Assembly (NCBI GenBank): GCA_004000515.1
Contig: CP034537.1
Location: 2,108,001-2,172,000 of the forward strand
Direction: 5' to 3'
Origin: Pseudomonas poae
GTDB lineage: Bacteria; Pseudomonadota; Gammaproteobacteria; Pseudomonadales; Pseudomonadaceae
Length of the DNA stretch: 64,000 nt
The notes beneath the pieces were generated by a model. It was not told the DNA's origin, made no database searches, and was given only the letters and a program-made list of their open reading frames with translations. Below, in pieces: positions 1 through 10,487 of the stretch. The position numbers and the translations under genes are program-made. Position 1 is the stretch's first letter, and each line of letters begins with the position of its first letter.

Positions 1-114
1 GCCATGTCAGGTGTTACCAGCGACGTAGTTCAGCGCCAGTTGGCACACTTCTACAAGGCGGACCCGGCTTATGGAGAAGCAATCGCAAAGGCACTGGGTG
101 TATCGCTTAACTGA
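1..114 (+). CDS. katA: Catalase, C-terminal end (partial)
   Basis: Only the last 37 codons are inside the window; the gene starts upstream. The reading frame ends at TGA 112-114 with the tail VVQRQLAHFYKADPAYGEAI, which looks like the C-terminus of clade 3 haem catalases (H2O2 dismutation, cytoplasm). The gene order katA-bfr-uvrA-MFS-ssb seen here matches the P. aeruginosa chromosome and supports the call. A hairpin terminator follows at once. Haem ligands and the catalytic His lie outside the window, so activity cannot be judged. Confidence 0.8.
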   Translation, partial: AMSGVTSDVVQRQLAHFYKADPAYGEAIAKALGVSLN

Positions 115-131
115 CTCTAAACGATAAGCAG

Positions 132-156
132 AACCGCCCTCATTTGGGCGGTTTTT
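132..156 (+). terminator. Rho-independent terminator of katA
   Basis: An 8-base stem (aaccgccc / gggcggtt) with a short loop is followed by a run of T. It sits 17 bases after the katA stop and before the bfr leader. Confidence 0.8.
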
Positions 157-269
157 GCGTTATTTCAGCTACTTTTCTCAGAAAATCTTCACTTTCCTGC
201 CGTTGATCCCGTGACCTCCGAGTCATCATGGTTCAAACTACAGACTTTCAAGCAGGGAGATGTAGGGCG

Positions 270-734
270 ATGCAAGGTCACCCCGACGTAATCGATTACC
301 TCAACACGTTGCTGACGGGCGAACTGGCAGCTCGTGACCAATATTTCATCCATTCGCGCATGTACGAAGACTGGGGCTTTACCGAGCTCTACGAGCGTAT
401 CAATCACGAAATGGAAGAAGAGGCACAGCACGCCGACGCACTGATGCGCCGTATCCTGATGCTCGAAGGCACGCCACGTATGCGTCCTGACGACCTGGAC
501 ACCGGCACTACGGTGCCTGAAATGCTCGCCAGCGACTTGCGGTTGGAATACAAGGTCCGTGCTGCGCTCTGCAAGGGCATCGAGCTGTGTGAGAAGCACA
601 ATGACTATGTCACCCGCGAGATCCTGCGTGTGCAGTTGAACGACACTGAAGAAGATCACACCTACTGGCTGGAAAAGCAGCTAGGCCTGATCAAGCTGGT
701 GGGTCTGGAGAATTACCTGCAATCGCAGTTCTGA
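270..734 (+). CDS. bfrA: Ferritin-like bacterioferritin subunit (BfrA/FtnA type)
   Basis: Iron-storage subunit of 154 residues that assembles into a 24-mer shell and oxidises Fe(II) in the cytoplasm. ATG 270 is chosen over the in-frame ATG 228 because the family starts [12 protein letters not shown] and a purine-rich RBS (gggaga, 255-260) precedes it. The di-iron ligands are visible: Glu18, Glu51, His54, a Glu near 93 and the EExxH-like EEDH near 126-129. At the position of the haem ligand Met52 of E. coli Bfr there is Ala; Met48 lies one helical turn away. This fits the haem-poor FtnA/Bfr-alpha class, which in pseudomonads co-assembles with a BfrB-type subunit. The adjacent catalase fits a shared oxidative and iron stress role. 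Confidence 0.92.
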   Translation: MQGHPDVIDYLNTLLTGELAARDQYFIHSRMYEDWGFTELYERINHEMEEEAQHADALMRRILMLEGTPRMRPDDLDTGTTVPEMLASDLRLEYKVRAALCKGIELCEKHNDYVTREILRVQLNDTEEDHTYWLEKQLGLIKLVGLENYLQSQF

Positions 735-746
735 TTCCCGGTCACG

Positions 747-784
747 AAAAAGCCCCTGTCACTGGAAGGTGACAGGGCTTTTTA
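747..784. terminator. Bidirectional terminator between bfrA and uvrA
   Basis: A long stem (agcccctgtcac / gtgacagggct) is flanked by A-run and T-run on both sides, so it can end both bfrA (+) and the convergent uvrA (-). One C is unpaired in the stem, which may be another single-base sequence error. Confidence 0.85.
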
Positions 785-798
785 TTGGGCCCGATAAC

Positions 799-3631
799 TC
801 AGGCCCGGTCGCGTTCCAACAACGGTTTCAAGTAGTAACCGGTATGGGACTGCGGCATTTCGGAGACCTGCTCCGGGGTACCCACCGCGATGATCTGTCC
901 ACCTTTGGAACCCCCTTCAGGTCCCAGGTCCACTAGCCAGTCTGCGGTCTTGATCACGTCCAGGTTGTGCTCGATCACCACCACGGTGTTGCCGTGGTCG
1001 CGTAGTCGATGCAACACGTCCAGCAATTGCTGGATATCCGCGAAGTGCAGGCCGGTTGTTGGCTCGTCGAGGATATACAGGGTCTTGCCGGTATCGCGCT
1101 TGGACAGCTCACGCGAAAGCTTCACTCGTTGGGCTTCACCACCGGACAGCGTGGTCGCCGATTGTCCCAGCTTGATGTAAGACAGGCCCACATCCATCAA
1201 CGTTTGCAGCTTGCGCGCCAACGCCGGAACCGCGTCGAAGAACACCCGCGCTTCCTCGATGGTCATCTCCAGTGTTTCGTGGATGCTCTTGCCCTTGTAC
1301 TTGATCTCAAGGGTTTCGCGGTTATAGCGCTTGCTCTTGCACACATCGCACGGCACGTAGATGTCTGGCAGGAAGTGCATCTCGACCTTGATCAAGCCGT
1401 CGCCCTGGCATGCTTCGCAGCGACCACCCTTGACGTTGAACGAGAACCGACCCGGACCGTAGCCCCGCGAGCGGGATTCCGGCACGCCAGCGAACAGTTC
1501 GCGGATGGGTGTGAACAGCCCGGTATAAGTCGCCGGGTTGGAGCGCGGTGTGCGGCCAATCGGGCTTTGGTCGATATCGACCACTTTGTCCAGATGCTCC
1601 AGGCCCTTGATGCTGTCGTGCGCCGCAGCTTCCAGGGTGGTCGCGCCATTCAAGGCGGTGGCACTCAATGGAAACAGCGTGTTGTTGATCAGTGTGGACT
1701 TGCCTGAGCCGGAAACACCGGTCACGCAAGTGAGCAGGCCCAGCGGGATTTCCAGGTCCACATTGCGCAGGTTGTTACCTCGCGCGCCTTTGAGGTGCAG
1801 CGCCAGCTTCTTGTTGCGCGGCGTACGCTTGGCCGGTACCTCAATTTTCACGCGACCGGACAGGTACTTGCCGGTCAGCGAGTCTGGATGCGCCATGACT
1901 TCTGCCGGCGTGCCCTCGGCAACAATATGCCCACCATGCACACCCGCACCCGGACCGATATCGACGACGTAATCCGCCAGGCGAATCGCGTCTTCGTCAT
2001 GCTCGACCACGATCACCGTGTTGCCGATATCCCGCAGGTGTTTCAGCGTACCCAGCAAGCGATCGTTGTCCCGCTGGTGCAAGCCAATCGAAGGCTCATC
2101 GAGGATGTACAACACGCCCACAAGACCTGCACCGATCTGGCTGGCCAAGCGAATACGCTGCGCCTCACCGCCAGACAATGTATCCGCGCTTCGATCCAGC
2201 GACAGGTAGTCCAGGCCGACGTTAACCAGGAACTGCAGCCGCTCGCGAATTTCCTTTAGGATCTTGTCAGCGATTTCTCCGCGACGCCCGGTGAGCTTGA
2301 GTACGCCAAAGTACTCGCACGCATCACCAATCGGTAGGTTGGTCACTGCCGGCAGGGTTTTCTCGCCAACCCACACGTGCCGCGCCTCACGACGCAGGCG
2401 AGTGCCCCGGCAATCTGGGCACGGTTGAGTGCTGAGGAATTTTGCCAACTCTTCGCGCACGCTAGCCGATTCGGTTTCGCGATAGCGACGCTCCAGGTTC
2501 GGCACGATGCCTTCGAACGGGTGTGAGCGTTTAACGATATCACCACGGTCGTTCAGGTATTTGAAGTCGACGTTTTGCGAGCCGCTGCCGTGGAGGATGA
2601 CTTTTGCTGATCCGCCGGTAGCTGGTTGAACGGTACTTCGAGGCTGAACTTATAGTGGGAAGCCAATGACCCCAGCATCTGGAAGTAATAGACGTTGCGC
2701 CTGTCCCAGCCGCGTATCGCCCCCTCCGCCAATGTCAGCTCGCCATTGACCAGCCGCTTGATGTCGAAGAACTGTTTAACCCCCAGGCCATCGCAGGTCG
2801 GGCAAGCACCGGCCGGGTTGTTAAATGAAAACAGCTTGGGTTCCAGTTCGCTGATGGCATGGCCGCAGATGGGGCAGGCGAAGCGCGCCGAGAAGATGAT
2901 TTCTTCCCCGGGCTCGTCATCCATCGGTGCTACCAGCGCGATACCGTCCGCCAACTTCAAAGCAGTTTCGAAAGATTCCGCCAGGCGCTGTTGCAGGTCT
3001 GCCCGCACCTTGAAGCGGTCGACCACCACGTCGATCGTGTGCTTCTTCTGCTTGTCGAGTTTCGGCGCCTCATCCAACTCATAAAGCTTGCCGTTGATGC
3101 GCGCGCGCACAAAACCTGCGCACGCAGCTCTTCAAAGACGGAAAGATGTTCACCCTTGCGCTCGCGAATCACCGGCGCCAGTAGCATCAACTTGGCGCCT
3201 TCCGGCTGCGCCAGCACCAGGTCGACCATCTGGCTGACGGTCTGGGCTTCCAGCGGAATATCGTGGTCCGGGCAGCGTGGAATACCCACGCGCGCATACA
3301 GCAAACGCAGGTAGTCGTAGATCTCGGTGATGGTACCCACGGTGGAGCGCGGGTTATGGGAGGTCGATTTCTGCTCGATGGAGATCGCCGGCGACAGGCC
3401 TTCGATGGTGTCGACGTCGGGCTTTTCCATCATCGACAGGAACTGGCGGGCATAGGCCGACAGCGACTCCACATAGCGACGCTGGCCTTCGGCGTACAGC
3501 GTGTCGAACGCCAGGGACGATTTGCCGGACCCGGACAAGCCGGTGATGACGATCAGCTTGTCCCGGGGCAGGGTCAGGTCGATGTTCTTCAGGTTGTGGG
3601 TTCTAGCCCCACGAATCAGGATCTTGTCCAA
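799..3631 (-). CDS. uvrA: Excinuclease ABC subunit A (two frameshifts)
   Basis: UvrA is the damage-recognition ATPase of nucleotide excision repair. Start is TTG 3631 ([14 protein letters not shown]), matching the family N-terminus; no ATG fits. Visible domains: Walker A GLSGSGKS at 31-38, a first zinc module (CPIC...CPTC), signature [11 protein letters not shown], a second Walker A GVSGSGKS, a second zinc module (CEAC...CDVC), signature [11 protein letters not shown] and Walker [11 protein letters not shown]. The frame is broken twice: one G is missing near 3115 ([12 protein letters not shown]) and one near 2610 ([11 protein letters not shown]). Restoring both gives 944 residues, the normal UvrA size, so sequence error is far more likely than a null allele. 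A LexA-like box lies 50 bases upstream. Confidence 0.95.
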
Positions 3632-3681
3632 GATGGCCTCGCACGGCGGGCGTAAATAATGCAGGAGTATACGGCTAAAGA

Positions 3682-3697
3682 CTGGATGAATATACAC
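3682..3697 (-). promoter_or_regulatory. LexA (SOS) box upstream of uvrA
   Basis: On the minus strand the site reads GTGTATATTCATCCAG. It matches the E. coli uvrA SOS box (CTGTATATTCATTCAG) at 14 of 16 positions; the left half has GTG instead of CTG. It lies about 50 bases upstream of the uvrA start, within the uvrA/MFS divergent region. It implies DNA-damage induction of uvrA. Confidence 0.7.
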
Positions 3698-3809
3698 TGT
3701 CAAAGTGCCGGGTGCAGCCTTACATGAAAGCTGCGCGGCAAAGCGCCGCATATACCCTCTCAATCGATGGGACTGGTAGAATCGCCGCCGGTTCACACGA
3801 GGTTTTTCC

Positions 3810-5202
3810 ATGCACGATCCCCACAGCGAACGCATGAGTAGCGGCGAGACCCGAGCGGCAAGCGGTCTGGCCCTGGTGTTCGCCTTCCGTATGCTTGGCA
3901 TGTTCATGGTGTTGCCGGTACTGGCGACCTATGGGATGGACCTCGCAGGCGCAACCCCCGCGTTGATCGGCCTGGCCATTGGCGCCTATGGCCTGACCCA
4001 GGCGCTATTTCAGATTCCGTTCGGGATCATCTCCGACCGTATTGGCCGCCGTCCGGTGATTTACCTCGGCCTGGTCGTATTCGCGCTGGGCAGTGTGCTC
4101 GCGGCTCAATCGGATTCGATCTGGGGCGTGATTGCCGGTCGCGTCCTGCAGGGCGCCGGTGCGATTTCTGCCGCCGTCATGGCGTTGCTGTCGGACCTCA
4201 CCCGTGAACAGCACCGCACCAAGGCCATGGCCATGATCGGCATGACCATCGGGTTGTCGTTTGCGGTGGCGATGGTGGTCGGGCCGCTCCTGACGCGTGC
4301 ATTCGGCCTGCATGGCTTGTTCCTGGCCACCGGCGGCATGGCGCTGTTCGGCATTGTGATCGTCGCCTTTATGGTGCCGCGCTCCACCGGCACGCTGCAG
4401 CACCGTGAGTCCGGCGTTGCGCGCAAGGCATTGTTGCCGACGCTCAAGCACCCCGACCTGCTGCGCCTGGATTTAGGTATCTTTGTGTTGCACGCGATGC
4501 TGATGTGCAGCTTCGTCGCCTTGCCCTTGGCGCTGGTTGAAAAAGCCGGCCTGCCCAAGGAGCAGCACTGGTGGGTCTACCTTACGGCCTTGTTGATTTC
4601 GTTCTTCGCCATGATCCCGTTCATCATCTACGGCGAAAAGAAACGCAAAATGAAACGAGTTCTGTTGGGCGCCGTCGCGACGCTGATGCTCACTGAGCTA
4701 TTCTTCTGGCAGTTCGGCGACAGCCTGCGGGCGCTGGTAATAGGGACGGTGGTGTTCTTCACCGCATTCAACTTGCTTGAGGCTTCGCTGCCTTCGCTGA
4801 TCAGTAAAGTTTCACCGGCCGGTGGCAAGGGAACGGCGATGGGGTGTATTCCACCAGCCAGTTCCTGGGTTCTGCATTGGGCGGCATCATGGGGGCTGGA
4901 TGTTCCAGCATGGCGGTTTGTCGGTTGTCTTCCTGGGATGCGCAGGTCTGGCTGCCCTCTGGCTAGCCTTTGCTGTTACCATGCGCGAACCTCCCTATGT
5001 AACGAGCCTGCGTTTGCCGTTATCGCCTGAAGCGATCCGCGAAGCCGGTCTGGTCGAGCGCCTTAAGGCCGTTATTGGGGTTACCGATGCCGTGGTTGTC
5101 GCTGAAGAAGCCGCCATCTACATCAAATTGGACACCGAATTATTGGATCGCGCGACGCTCGAGCAACTGGTCAACCCAGTGCCGACAGCGCGCCCAGCCT
5201 AG
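3810..5202 (+). CDS. MFS transporter, YajR-like with C-terminal YAM-type domain (two frameshifts)
   Basis: Inner-membrane major facilitator protein; proton-driven efflux of an unknown substrate is expected from the family. The N-terminal half shows 12-TM MFS features, with the loop motif [16 protein letters not shown]. The C-terminal stretch [20 protein letters not shown]...YIKLDTE resembles the soluble YAM domain of E. coli YajR. Two single-G losses near 4842 ([13 protein letters not shown]) and 4893 (GIMG|GWMFQ) break the frame; corrected length is 464 residues. Start is ATG 3810; ATG 3834 ([10 protein letters not shown]) is an alternative. It lies between uvrA and ssb, as in P. aeruginosa. 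Confidence 0.88.
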
Positions 5203-5211
5203 GAGAACGTT

Positions 5212-5727
5212 ATGGCCCGTGGGGTTAACAAAGTCATATTGGTCGGTACATGCGGCCAGGATCCCGAAGTTCGCTACTTGCCTAACGGTAACGCCGTGAC
5301 CAACCTGAGTCTGGCGACCAGCGAGCAGTGGACCGACAAGCAGACTGGCCAGAAGGTCGAGAAAACCGAATGGCACCGTGTGTCGATGTTCGGCAAGGTT
5401 GCAGAGATCGCCGGTGAGTACCTGCGCAAAGGTTCGCAGGTGTACATCGAAGGCAAGCTGCAAACCCGCGAGTGGGAAAAAGACGGCATCAAGCGTTACA
5501 CCACCGAAATCGTGGTCGACATGCAAGGCACCATGCAACTGCTGGGCGGCCGTCCACAGGGCGACCAACAAGGCCAGGGCGGCATGTCCAACTCGGCGCC
5601 GCGTCCACAGCAGTCCCGCCCACAGCCAAGCCAGCAGCCACAGCGTGAGTCGCGTCCAGCGCCACAACAGGCCGCTCCGCAGCCGGCTCCGGATTTCGAC
5701 AGCTTTGATGACGATATCCCGTTCTAA
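5212..5727 (+). CDS. ssb: Single-stranded DNA-binding protein
   Basis: Homotetrameric OB-fold protein that coats ssDNA during replication, repair and recombination. The OB domain covers about residues 1-110 ([19 protein letters not shown]...). A Gln/Pro-rich linker of about 50 residues follows, then the acidic tip [10 protein letters not shown] that docks partner proteins such as PriA and RecQ. It starts with ATG 5212 behind RBS aggaga and lies 9 bases after the MFS gene. Length is 171 residues and the frame is intact. Confidence 0.96.
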   Translation: MARGVNKVILVGTCGQDPEVRYLPNGNAVTNLSLATSEQWTDKQTGQKVEKTEWHRVSMFGKVAEIAGEYLRKGSQVYIEGKLQTREWEKDGIKRYTTEIVVDMQGTMQLLGGRPQGDQQGQGGMSNSAPRPQQSRPQPSQQPQRESRPAPQQAAPQPAPDFDSFDDDIPF

Positions 5728-5749
5728 GGTCCAAGGCCTGGAACGAGCA

Positions 5750-5781
5750 AACCCCGATGGCCCCCGCCTCGGGGGTTTTTT
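5750..5781 (+). terminator. Rho-independent terminator of ssb
   Basis: Stem aaccccga / tcgggggtt followed by a T-run, 22 bases after the ssb stop. It also faces the convergent LysR gene. Confidence 0.85.
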
Positions 5782-5792
5782 ATTACCCGTGA

Positions 5793-6701
5793 TCAGGCGT
5801 CTGTCGACGCCGCCGTCACCACCATCTCCTTGAACCTGCGCAGCACCGCCGAGCCGTCGTCGATTCGCGTTGCCAGGTGCAGTGGCGCCACCAGGCTTTG
5901 GCACTCGCGCAGTTCGCGGTAGACGATGCCGTCTCCGCGCAGCCGTTGCATGGACGCCGGTACGATGGACACGCCAAGGCCCGCGGCCACCAGGCTCAAG
6001 GTTGCTGTCATGCGGGGTGCTTCCTGCACCACTTGCGGACTGAACCCGCTTCGCGGCACGCCACTAGAATTGCGTCATACAATCCCAGGCCCACGCGACG
6101 GCGATAGAGCACGAAGGCTTCGGTCGCCAAGGCCGCGAGGGGCAGGGGCGAGCCCGAGTCGAGTGCGAGCGGATGATCGGTCGGCAGTGCCAGCAGCATC
6201 GGCTCCACCAGAATGGGCTCGTCCTGCAATGACTGCGTTCCGCTGAGCGGAGAGCGGATAAACGCCGCGTCGAGCTTCTCGTGCACCAAGGCGTCCAGCA
6301 GTTCGCCGGTACCGGCTTCTTCCAGCACCACCGTCACGCCGACAAAGGTCTCGCGAAATAGCCGCAACACGCTGGGGACAAACGGATGCAGCGCGGCAGA
6401 ACTGGTAAAGCCGATTGCCAGCCGCCCGCGCTCCCCCCGACGCTGCGCGGCGCACTACGTCGGCGACGCCATCCACCTGGGCGAGAATGCCCCGCGCTTC
6501 TTCCAGCAAGGCCTGCCCGGCGGTGGTCGGGCGTACGCCTCGTGGCAAGCGTTCCATCAGTGCAACGCCGAGTTCGGCTTCCAGGCTTTGCAGCATCCGC
6601 GTCAACGGTGGTTGTTGCATTCCAAGCCGCTCAGCTGCGCGGGTGATATAGCCTTCCTCTGCGATGGCAACGAAGGCTTTGAGCTGGCGAATTTCCAGCA
6701 T
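5793..6701 (-). CDS. LysR-family transcriptional regulator (two compensating frameshifts)
   Basis: N-terminal winged helix (MLEIRQLKAFVAIAEEGYIT, then RAAERLGMQQPPLTRMLQSL, residues 1-60) followed by a PBP2-type effector domain (VTVVLEEAGTGELLDAL..., GVSIVPASMQRL). It resembles the BenM/CbnR group that senses aromatic or small carboxylate effectors; the ligand is unknown. Start ATG 6701 gives the canonical N-terminus; ATG 6707 is possible. One extra G near 6437 and one missing T near 6043 break the frame but cancel out, giving 302 residues. It is divergent from tam, a common LysR-target arrangement, so it may control that gene. Confidence 0.85.
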
Positions 6702-6804
6702 TGGCATACTTTCCTGGTATGGGATTTGGCCAATCCTGGCATTTGTTCTCATGGGTAACAAGATTTAGGCTGTAGCCAACCTCCAAAAAAGCAGGAAAGC
6801 CGTG

Positions 6805-7565
6805 ATGACCTGGTCAGCCAAGCAATACACGATGTTTGAACAACAACGCACTCGTCCCGTCCGTGACCTGGTCGCGGCCATCCCAAATACCGAGGTGCGC
6901 ACCGCTGTCGACCTGGGGTGTGGCCCCGGCAACTCCACCGAAGTACTCGCCGAACGCTTCCCGCAGGCGCACGTGATCGGCATGGACAGCTCCGATGACA
7001 TGTTGGTCGACGCGCGCAAACGCCTGCCAGCGCTGAGTTTCGAATTGGCGGACATCGGCGCCTGGAGCCCCGCACAGCCGTTCGATGTGATCCTCGCCAA
7101 TGCGTCCCTGCAATGGCTGCCGAATCACGCCACGCTTTACCCGCACCTGGTAAATCAACTGACGCCGGGCGGCACGCTGGCGGTGCAAACCCCAGACAAC
7201 CTTGACGAGCCCGCGCACCGGCTTGCCCGCGAAGTCGCGGCCGACGGTCCATGGGCTGCCAAGATCGGCGCGGTCAAACACAATGAACGCCACGCCGCCA
7301 GCTACTACTACGAGTTGCTGAGCAAGCACTGCAGCACCGTCGACGTGTGGCGTACCACGTACCTGCACGCGCTGGCGGATCACGCTGCGGTGGTGGAGTG
7401 GTTCAAGGCATCGGCCCTTAGGCCGTTTCTTGCACCGTTGACCGACAGCGAAAAGGCCGCCTTCCTACAGCAATACCACGCGCGGATCAGCCAGGCCTAC
7501 CCAGCCCTGGCTGATGGCACCGTGTTGCTGCCCTTCCGCGGCTGTTCATCATCGCGACTCGCTAA
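6805..7565 (+). CDS. tam: Trans-aconitate 2-methyltransferase
   Basis: SAM-dependent class I methyltransferase that esterifies trans-aconitate, a toxic isomer of the TCA intermediate. The SAM motif VDLGCGPGNSTEVLAERFPQ and the substrate-region motif ILANASLQWLPNH match E. coli Tam closely, as does PHLVNQLTPGGTLAVQTPDN. ATG 6805 follows RBS aggaaa. A missing C near 7534 shifts the end; corrected, the protein ends LLPFPRLFIIATR, 253 residues, matching the family C-terminus. Confidence 0.9.
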
Positions 7566-7586
7566 ACACGGGCGCTCAAGTGGCGG

Positions 7587-8150
7587 TCATGCCGCCGCCG
7601 CTTGTGCCTTCAAGTATTCGTCCGCCGACACCACGCCCGCATACCCGAATGCCAGCGATGCCATATACGCCCCGTGTACCTGCGCCGCTGGAATCACCTG
7701 CCCGTTGAACTCCAGATCCCGAGTGGCGCACGCGTCATGGATCACCGTGACCTTGTAGCCCAGATCCGCCGCCGCCCGCACCACGCCATCGATACACATG
7801 TGGCTCATGCTGCCGACCACCACCAGTTCGGTGATGCTGCGTTGTTCCAGCAGGGCACGCAGGTTGGTTTCGCGAAACGCATTCACGAAGTGTTTAAGTA
7901 CCACTGGCTCGCTGCCCTCGTTCAACACCTTGCTGTGCAGATGCGCACCTGTGGAGCCTGGGGTGAAGAACGGCGCATCGTCGGTCGTAAATTCGTGGCG
8001 CACATGAATGACCGCATCCCCGGTCTGGCGAAACGCTTGCAGCACCTTGGCAGCCTTGTCGGCTGCGGCTTCCACGCCGTCGAGTGGCCACTTGCCCTGG
8101 GGGAAGTAGTCGTTCTGGATATCGATTAGGATGAGCGCTTGCTTGGCCAT
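7587..8150 (-). CDS. Isochorismatase-family cysteine hydrolase
   Basis: 187-residue cytoplasmic hydrolase of the nicotinamidase/isochorismatase superfamily. The triad is visible: Asp10 in LILIDIQNDYF, a Lys in VVLKHFVNAF and the nucleophile Cys in GSMSHMCIDGVVRA near residue 118. The substrate cannot be read from sequence; family members hydrolyse amides or ureides. It is convergent with tam and divergent from the GlxA-type regulator at 8248, which probably controls it. Confidence 0.85.
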   Translation of the reverse strand: MAKQALILIDIQNDYFPQGKWPLDGVEAAADKAAKVLQAFRQTGDAVIHVRHEFTTDDAPFFTPGSTGAHLHSKVLNEGSEPVVLKHFVNAFRETNLRALLEQRSITELVVVGSMSHMCIDGVVRAAADLGYKVTVIHDACATRDLEFNGQVIPAAQVHGAYMASLAFGYAGVVSADEYLKAQAAAA

Positions 8151-8247
8151 GTGTATTGCCTCGTGATGGGTTGATGGGGGCCAGTATCTTAGCTGGCGCC
8201 TGCACCGGGGATTGGCTGCACCGACAATAACAGGGGGAAAACTGACA

Positions 8248-9206
8248 ATGGCCGTCGTTGAGCTGGGCGTGTTGATTTACCAGGGGGCGCAATTGGCCGC
8301 CGTGCATGGCTTGACCGACTTGTTTGGGGTGGCCAACCGAATCGCCGCCGAGCATCAATCACCACAACTGCCACTGCTGCGCATCAGTCATTGGCAGGTG
8401 GACGCCACTGGCCAACCTGCGCGCGTGTTTGACAGCCATCCCGGGCCCGATCAATCGATGATGGCGGTGTTAGTGCCGCCCTCGATTGGCGAATTCACCG
8501 AAGAACAGGCGCCCCCGCGCTGCTGGAATGGATCCGCCAACAGCACGCGGCGGGTACGGTGCTGGGCGGCGTGTGCATCGGCTCGATCATGCTGGCGCGC
8601 AGTGGCTTGTTGGACGGGCGCAGCGCGACCACGCATTGGTCCTCCGCCAAGTCCTTTGCCACGCGCTATCCGGCCGTAAGGTTGGAGGCGGATAAACCCA
8701 TTGTGGATGATGGCGACCTGATTACCACCGCCGGCCTCATGGCCTGGTCCGAATTGGGCCTGCGCCTGGTGGATCGCTTGATGGGCCCCAGCATCGCTGC
8801 CGACACCGCGCGTTTCCTGGTGATCGAACACAGCGACAGTGCCAGCCAGTGCGGCAGCAACTTTGCGCCGATTCTCGGGCACGGAGACGCCGCGATTCTC
8901 AAGGTTCAGCACTGGCTACAGGCCAGCGGCGCGGTGGATGTTTCGGTCACCGCGATGGCCCAGGAGGCAGGATTGGAAGAGCGCACCTTCCTACGACGCT
9001 TCCGTAATGCCACGGGTTTGAAACCGACCGAATACTGCCAGCACTTGAGGGTAGGAAAGGCCCGGCAGATGCTCGAATTCACCAACGGCACCATCGACCA
9101 TATCGCCTGGACCGTGGGCTATCAGGACCCCAGTGCCTTCCGCGCGACCTTCAAGAAAATCACGGGGCTGGCGCCGAGTGATTACCGCAGTCGATTTGGC
9201 GTTTGA
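8248..9206 (+). CDS. GlxA-type AraC regulator (DJ-1/PfpI + HTH) (one frameshift)
   Basis: Transcription factor with an N-terminal DJ-1/PfpI-like amidotransferase fold (VLGGVCIGSIMLARSGLLDG is the nucleophile-elbow region) and a C-terminal AraC double HTH (EAGLEERTFLRRFRNATGLK...HIAWTVGYQDPSAFRATFKK). A missing C near 8513 (QA|PALLEWIRQ) splits it; corrected length is 319 residues. ATG 8248 is used, with a G-rich RBS near 8233. It is divergent from the cysteine hydrolase with a 97-base gap, suggesting direct regulation. Confidence 0.88.
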
Positions 9207-9377
9207 ATCGTGCAGAACACAGCCGACCAACGGCGGTGTCGTGCAGAATAAAACAGGCCAACTGCCACCTTTTATTCCATAACACCTGACTTTAACCGTG
9301 ATTGCTACCTCCCGCGTCTTGGCCTGATCCCTGCAATCGTTGCCCTACACACATAGCAAGATGCTAAAGGGGGACGC

Positions 9378-10487
9378 ATGACCCCGACTCAAGGCAAGAA
9401 ACGCGTGGTTGCCCATTCCATGCGCGACACCGCACCGTTGCACGAGACCGAAACCAATCGCGCCCTGGCGCGCTGGCTGGCGCAGATCCTGGGACTCAAG
9501 TTCGCTGGCTGCTACGACGCTGATCTGCACGCGGGGCGTGAGCTGTACCTTTGCCTACGCAAACCTTGGTCGGGCCCGCCCAGGCACGCGCGTTTCATAT
9601 CCAAGGTCCGGACGACCTGTGGGGCGGTTACGTCGATCACGATTTCATCGCCACCAAAGCCATCAGTCACGAGCTACTCAGCCCAGAGGCGATGGCTCCT
9701 GAAGGTTGGTCGCCGTTGTTCTGCAAGCGTGTTCGAAACGTCGTGTTGGATGGCTTGACCGTGTTCGCGCTGGAGGATGCCCGGCCCGCTGCTATGCGCT
9801 TGCTCGAACACGGCCCCATCCGTCTAAAGCCCGTGCACGCCTGCGCCGGGCGCGGCCAGGAAAGTGATCCTCAGCCTCGACGAATTCGACGCGCTACTGG
9901 CGCGTCCCAACGCTGCGAGTCTGTTCAATGAGGGCGTGGTGCTGGAGCAAGATCTGCATGACGTGGTCACCCACAGTGTCGGCCAAAGTTTCATCGGCGA
10001 TCATGTGATCAGCTATTGCGGCGAACAATACCTGACGCAGGACGCACAGGGTGAAGAGGTCTACGGGGGTTCCAATTTGCTGGTGGTACCCGGTTACTAC
10101 GAGGACTTGCTCAAGCTCAACTTGTCCGATGACGTGCGCCAAGCCATTCAACAAGCCCAAGTCTTTGACGCCGCCGCCGACGAAGCCTACCCCGGTTTCT
10201 ACGCCTCGCGACGCAACTACGACATCGCCCAGGGCCTGGATAGCAAAGGCCAGCGCCGTAGCGGTGTACTCGAACAGTCCTGGCGCATGGGCGGCGCCAG
10301 CAGCGCGGAAGTCGCGGCGTTGCAGAGCTTTATCAACAATCCTGGCCTGCACGCGATCCGTGTGTCTTCGGTGGAAACCTACGTCGACCAGGCACTGCCT
10401 GCCGACGCCATCGAGGTATACCGGGGGCCGGCGGAAAACAGCGACTTTCTTCTCAAGTACGTGACGGTCAACTCTTATGACGGCTAG
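9378..10487 (+). CDS. DUF3182-like conserved protein (two compensating frameshifts)
   Basis: Conserved Pseudomonas protein of unknown function, 369 residues after correction. Recognisable blocks are PTQTLVGPAQA, VDHDFIATKAISHELL and FIGDHVISYCGEQYLTQDAQ; I associate these with the DUF3182 family, from memory. A missing base near 9555 and an extra G near 9862 shift the frame and cancel. The next gene, an alpha/beta hydrolase, overlaps its 3' end by 11 bases, so the two are very likely co-transcribed and functionally linked. Confidence 0.7.

Noticed and set aside
1009..1707. Long + strand frame inside uvrA, and similar long antisense frames elsewhere (12358-13572, 14691-15911, 16047-17924, 18578-19648, 30027-31346)
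   Set aside because: They are shadows of GC-rich coding sequence on the other strand, with low-complexity composition and no recognisable motif; the opposite frame encodes a well-supported protein.
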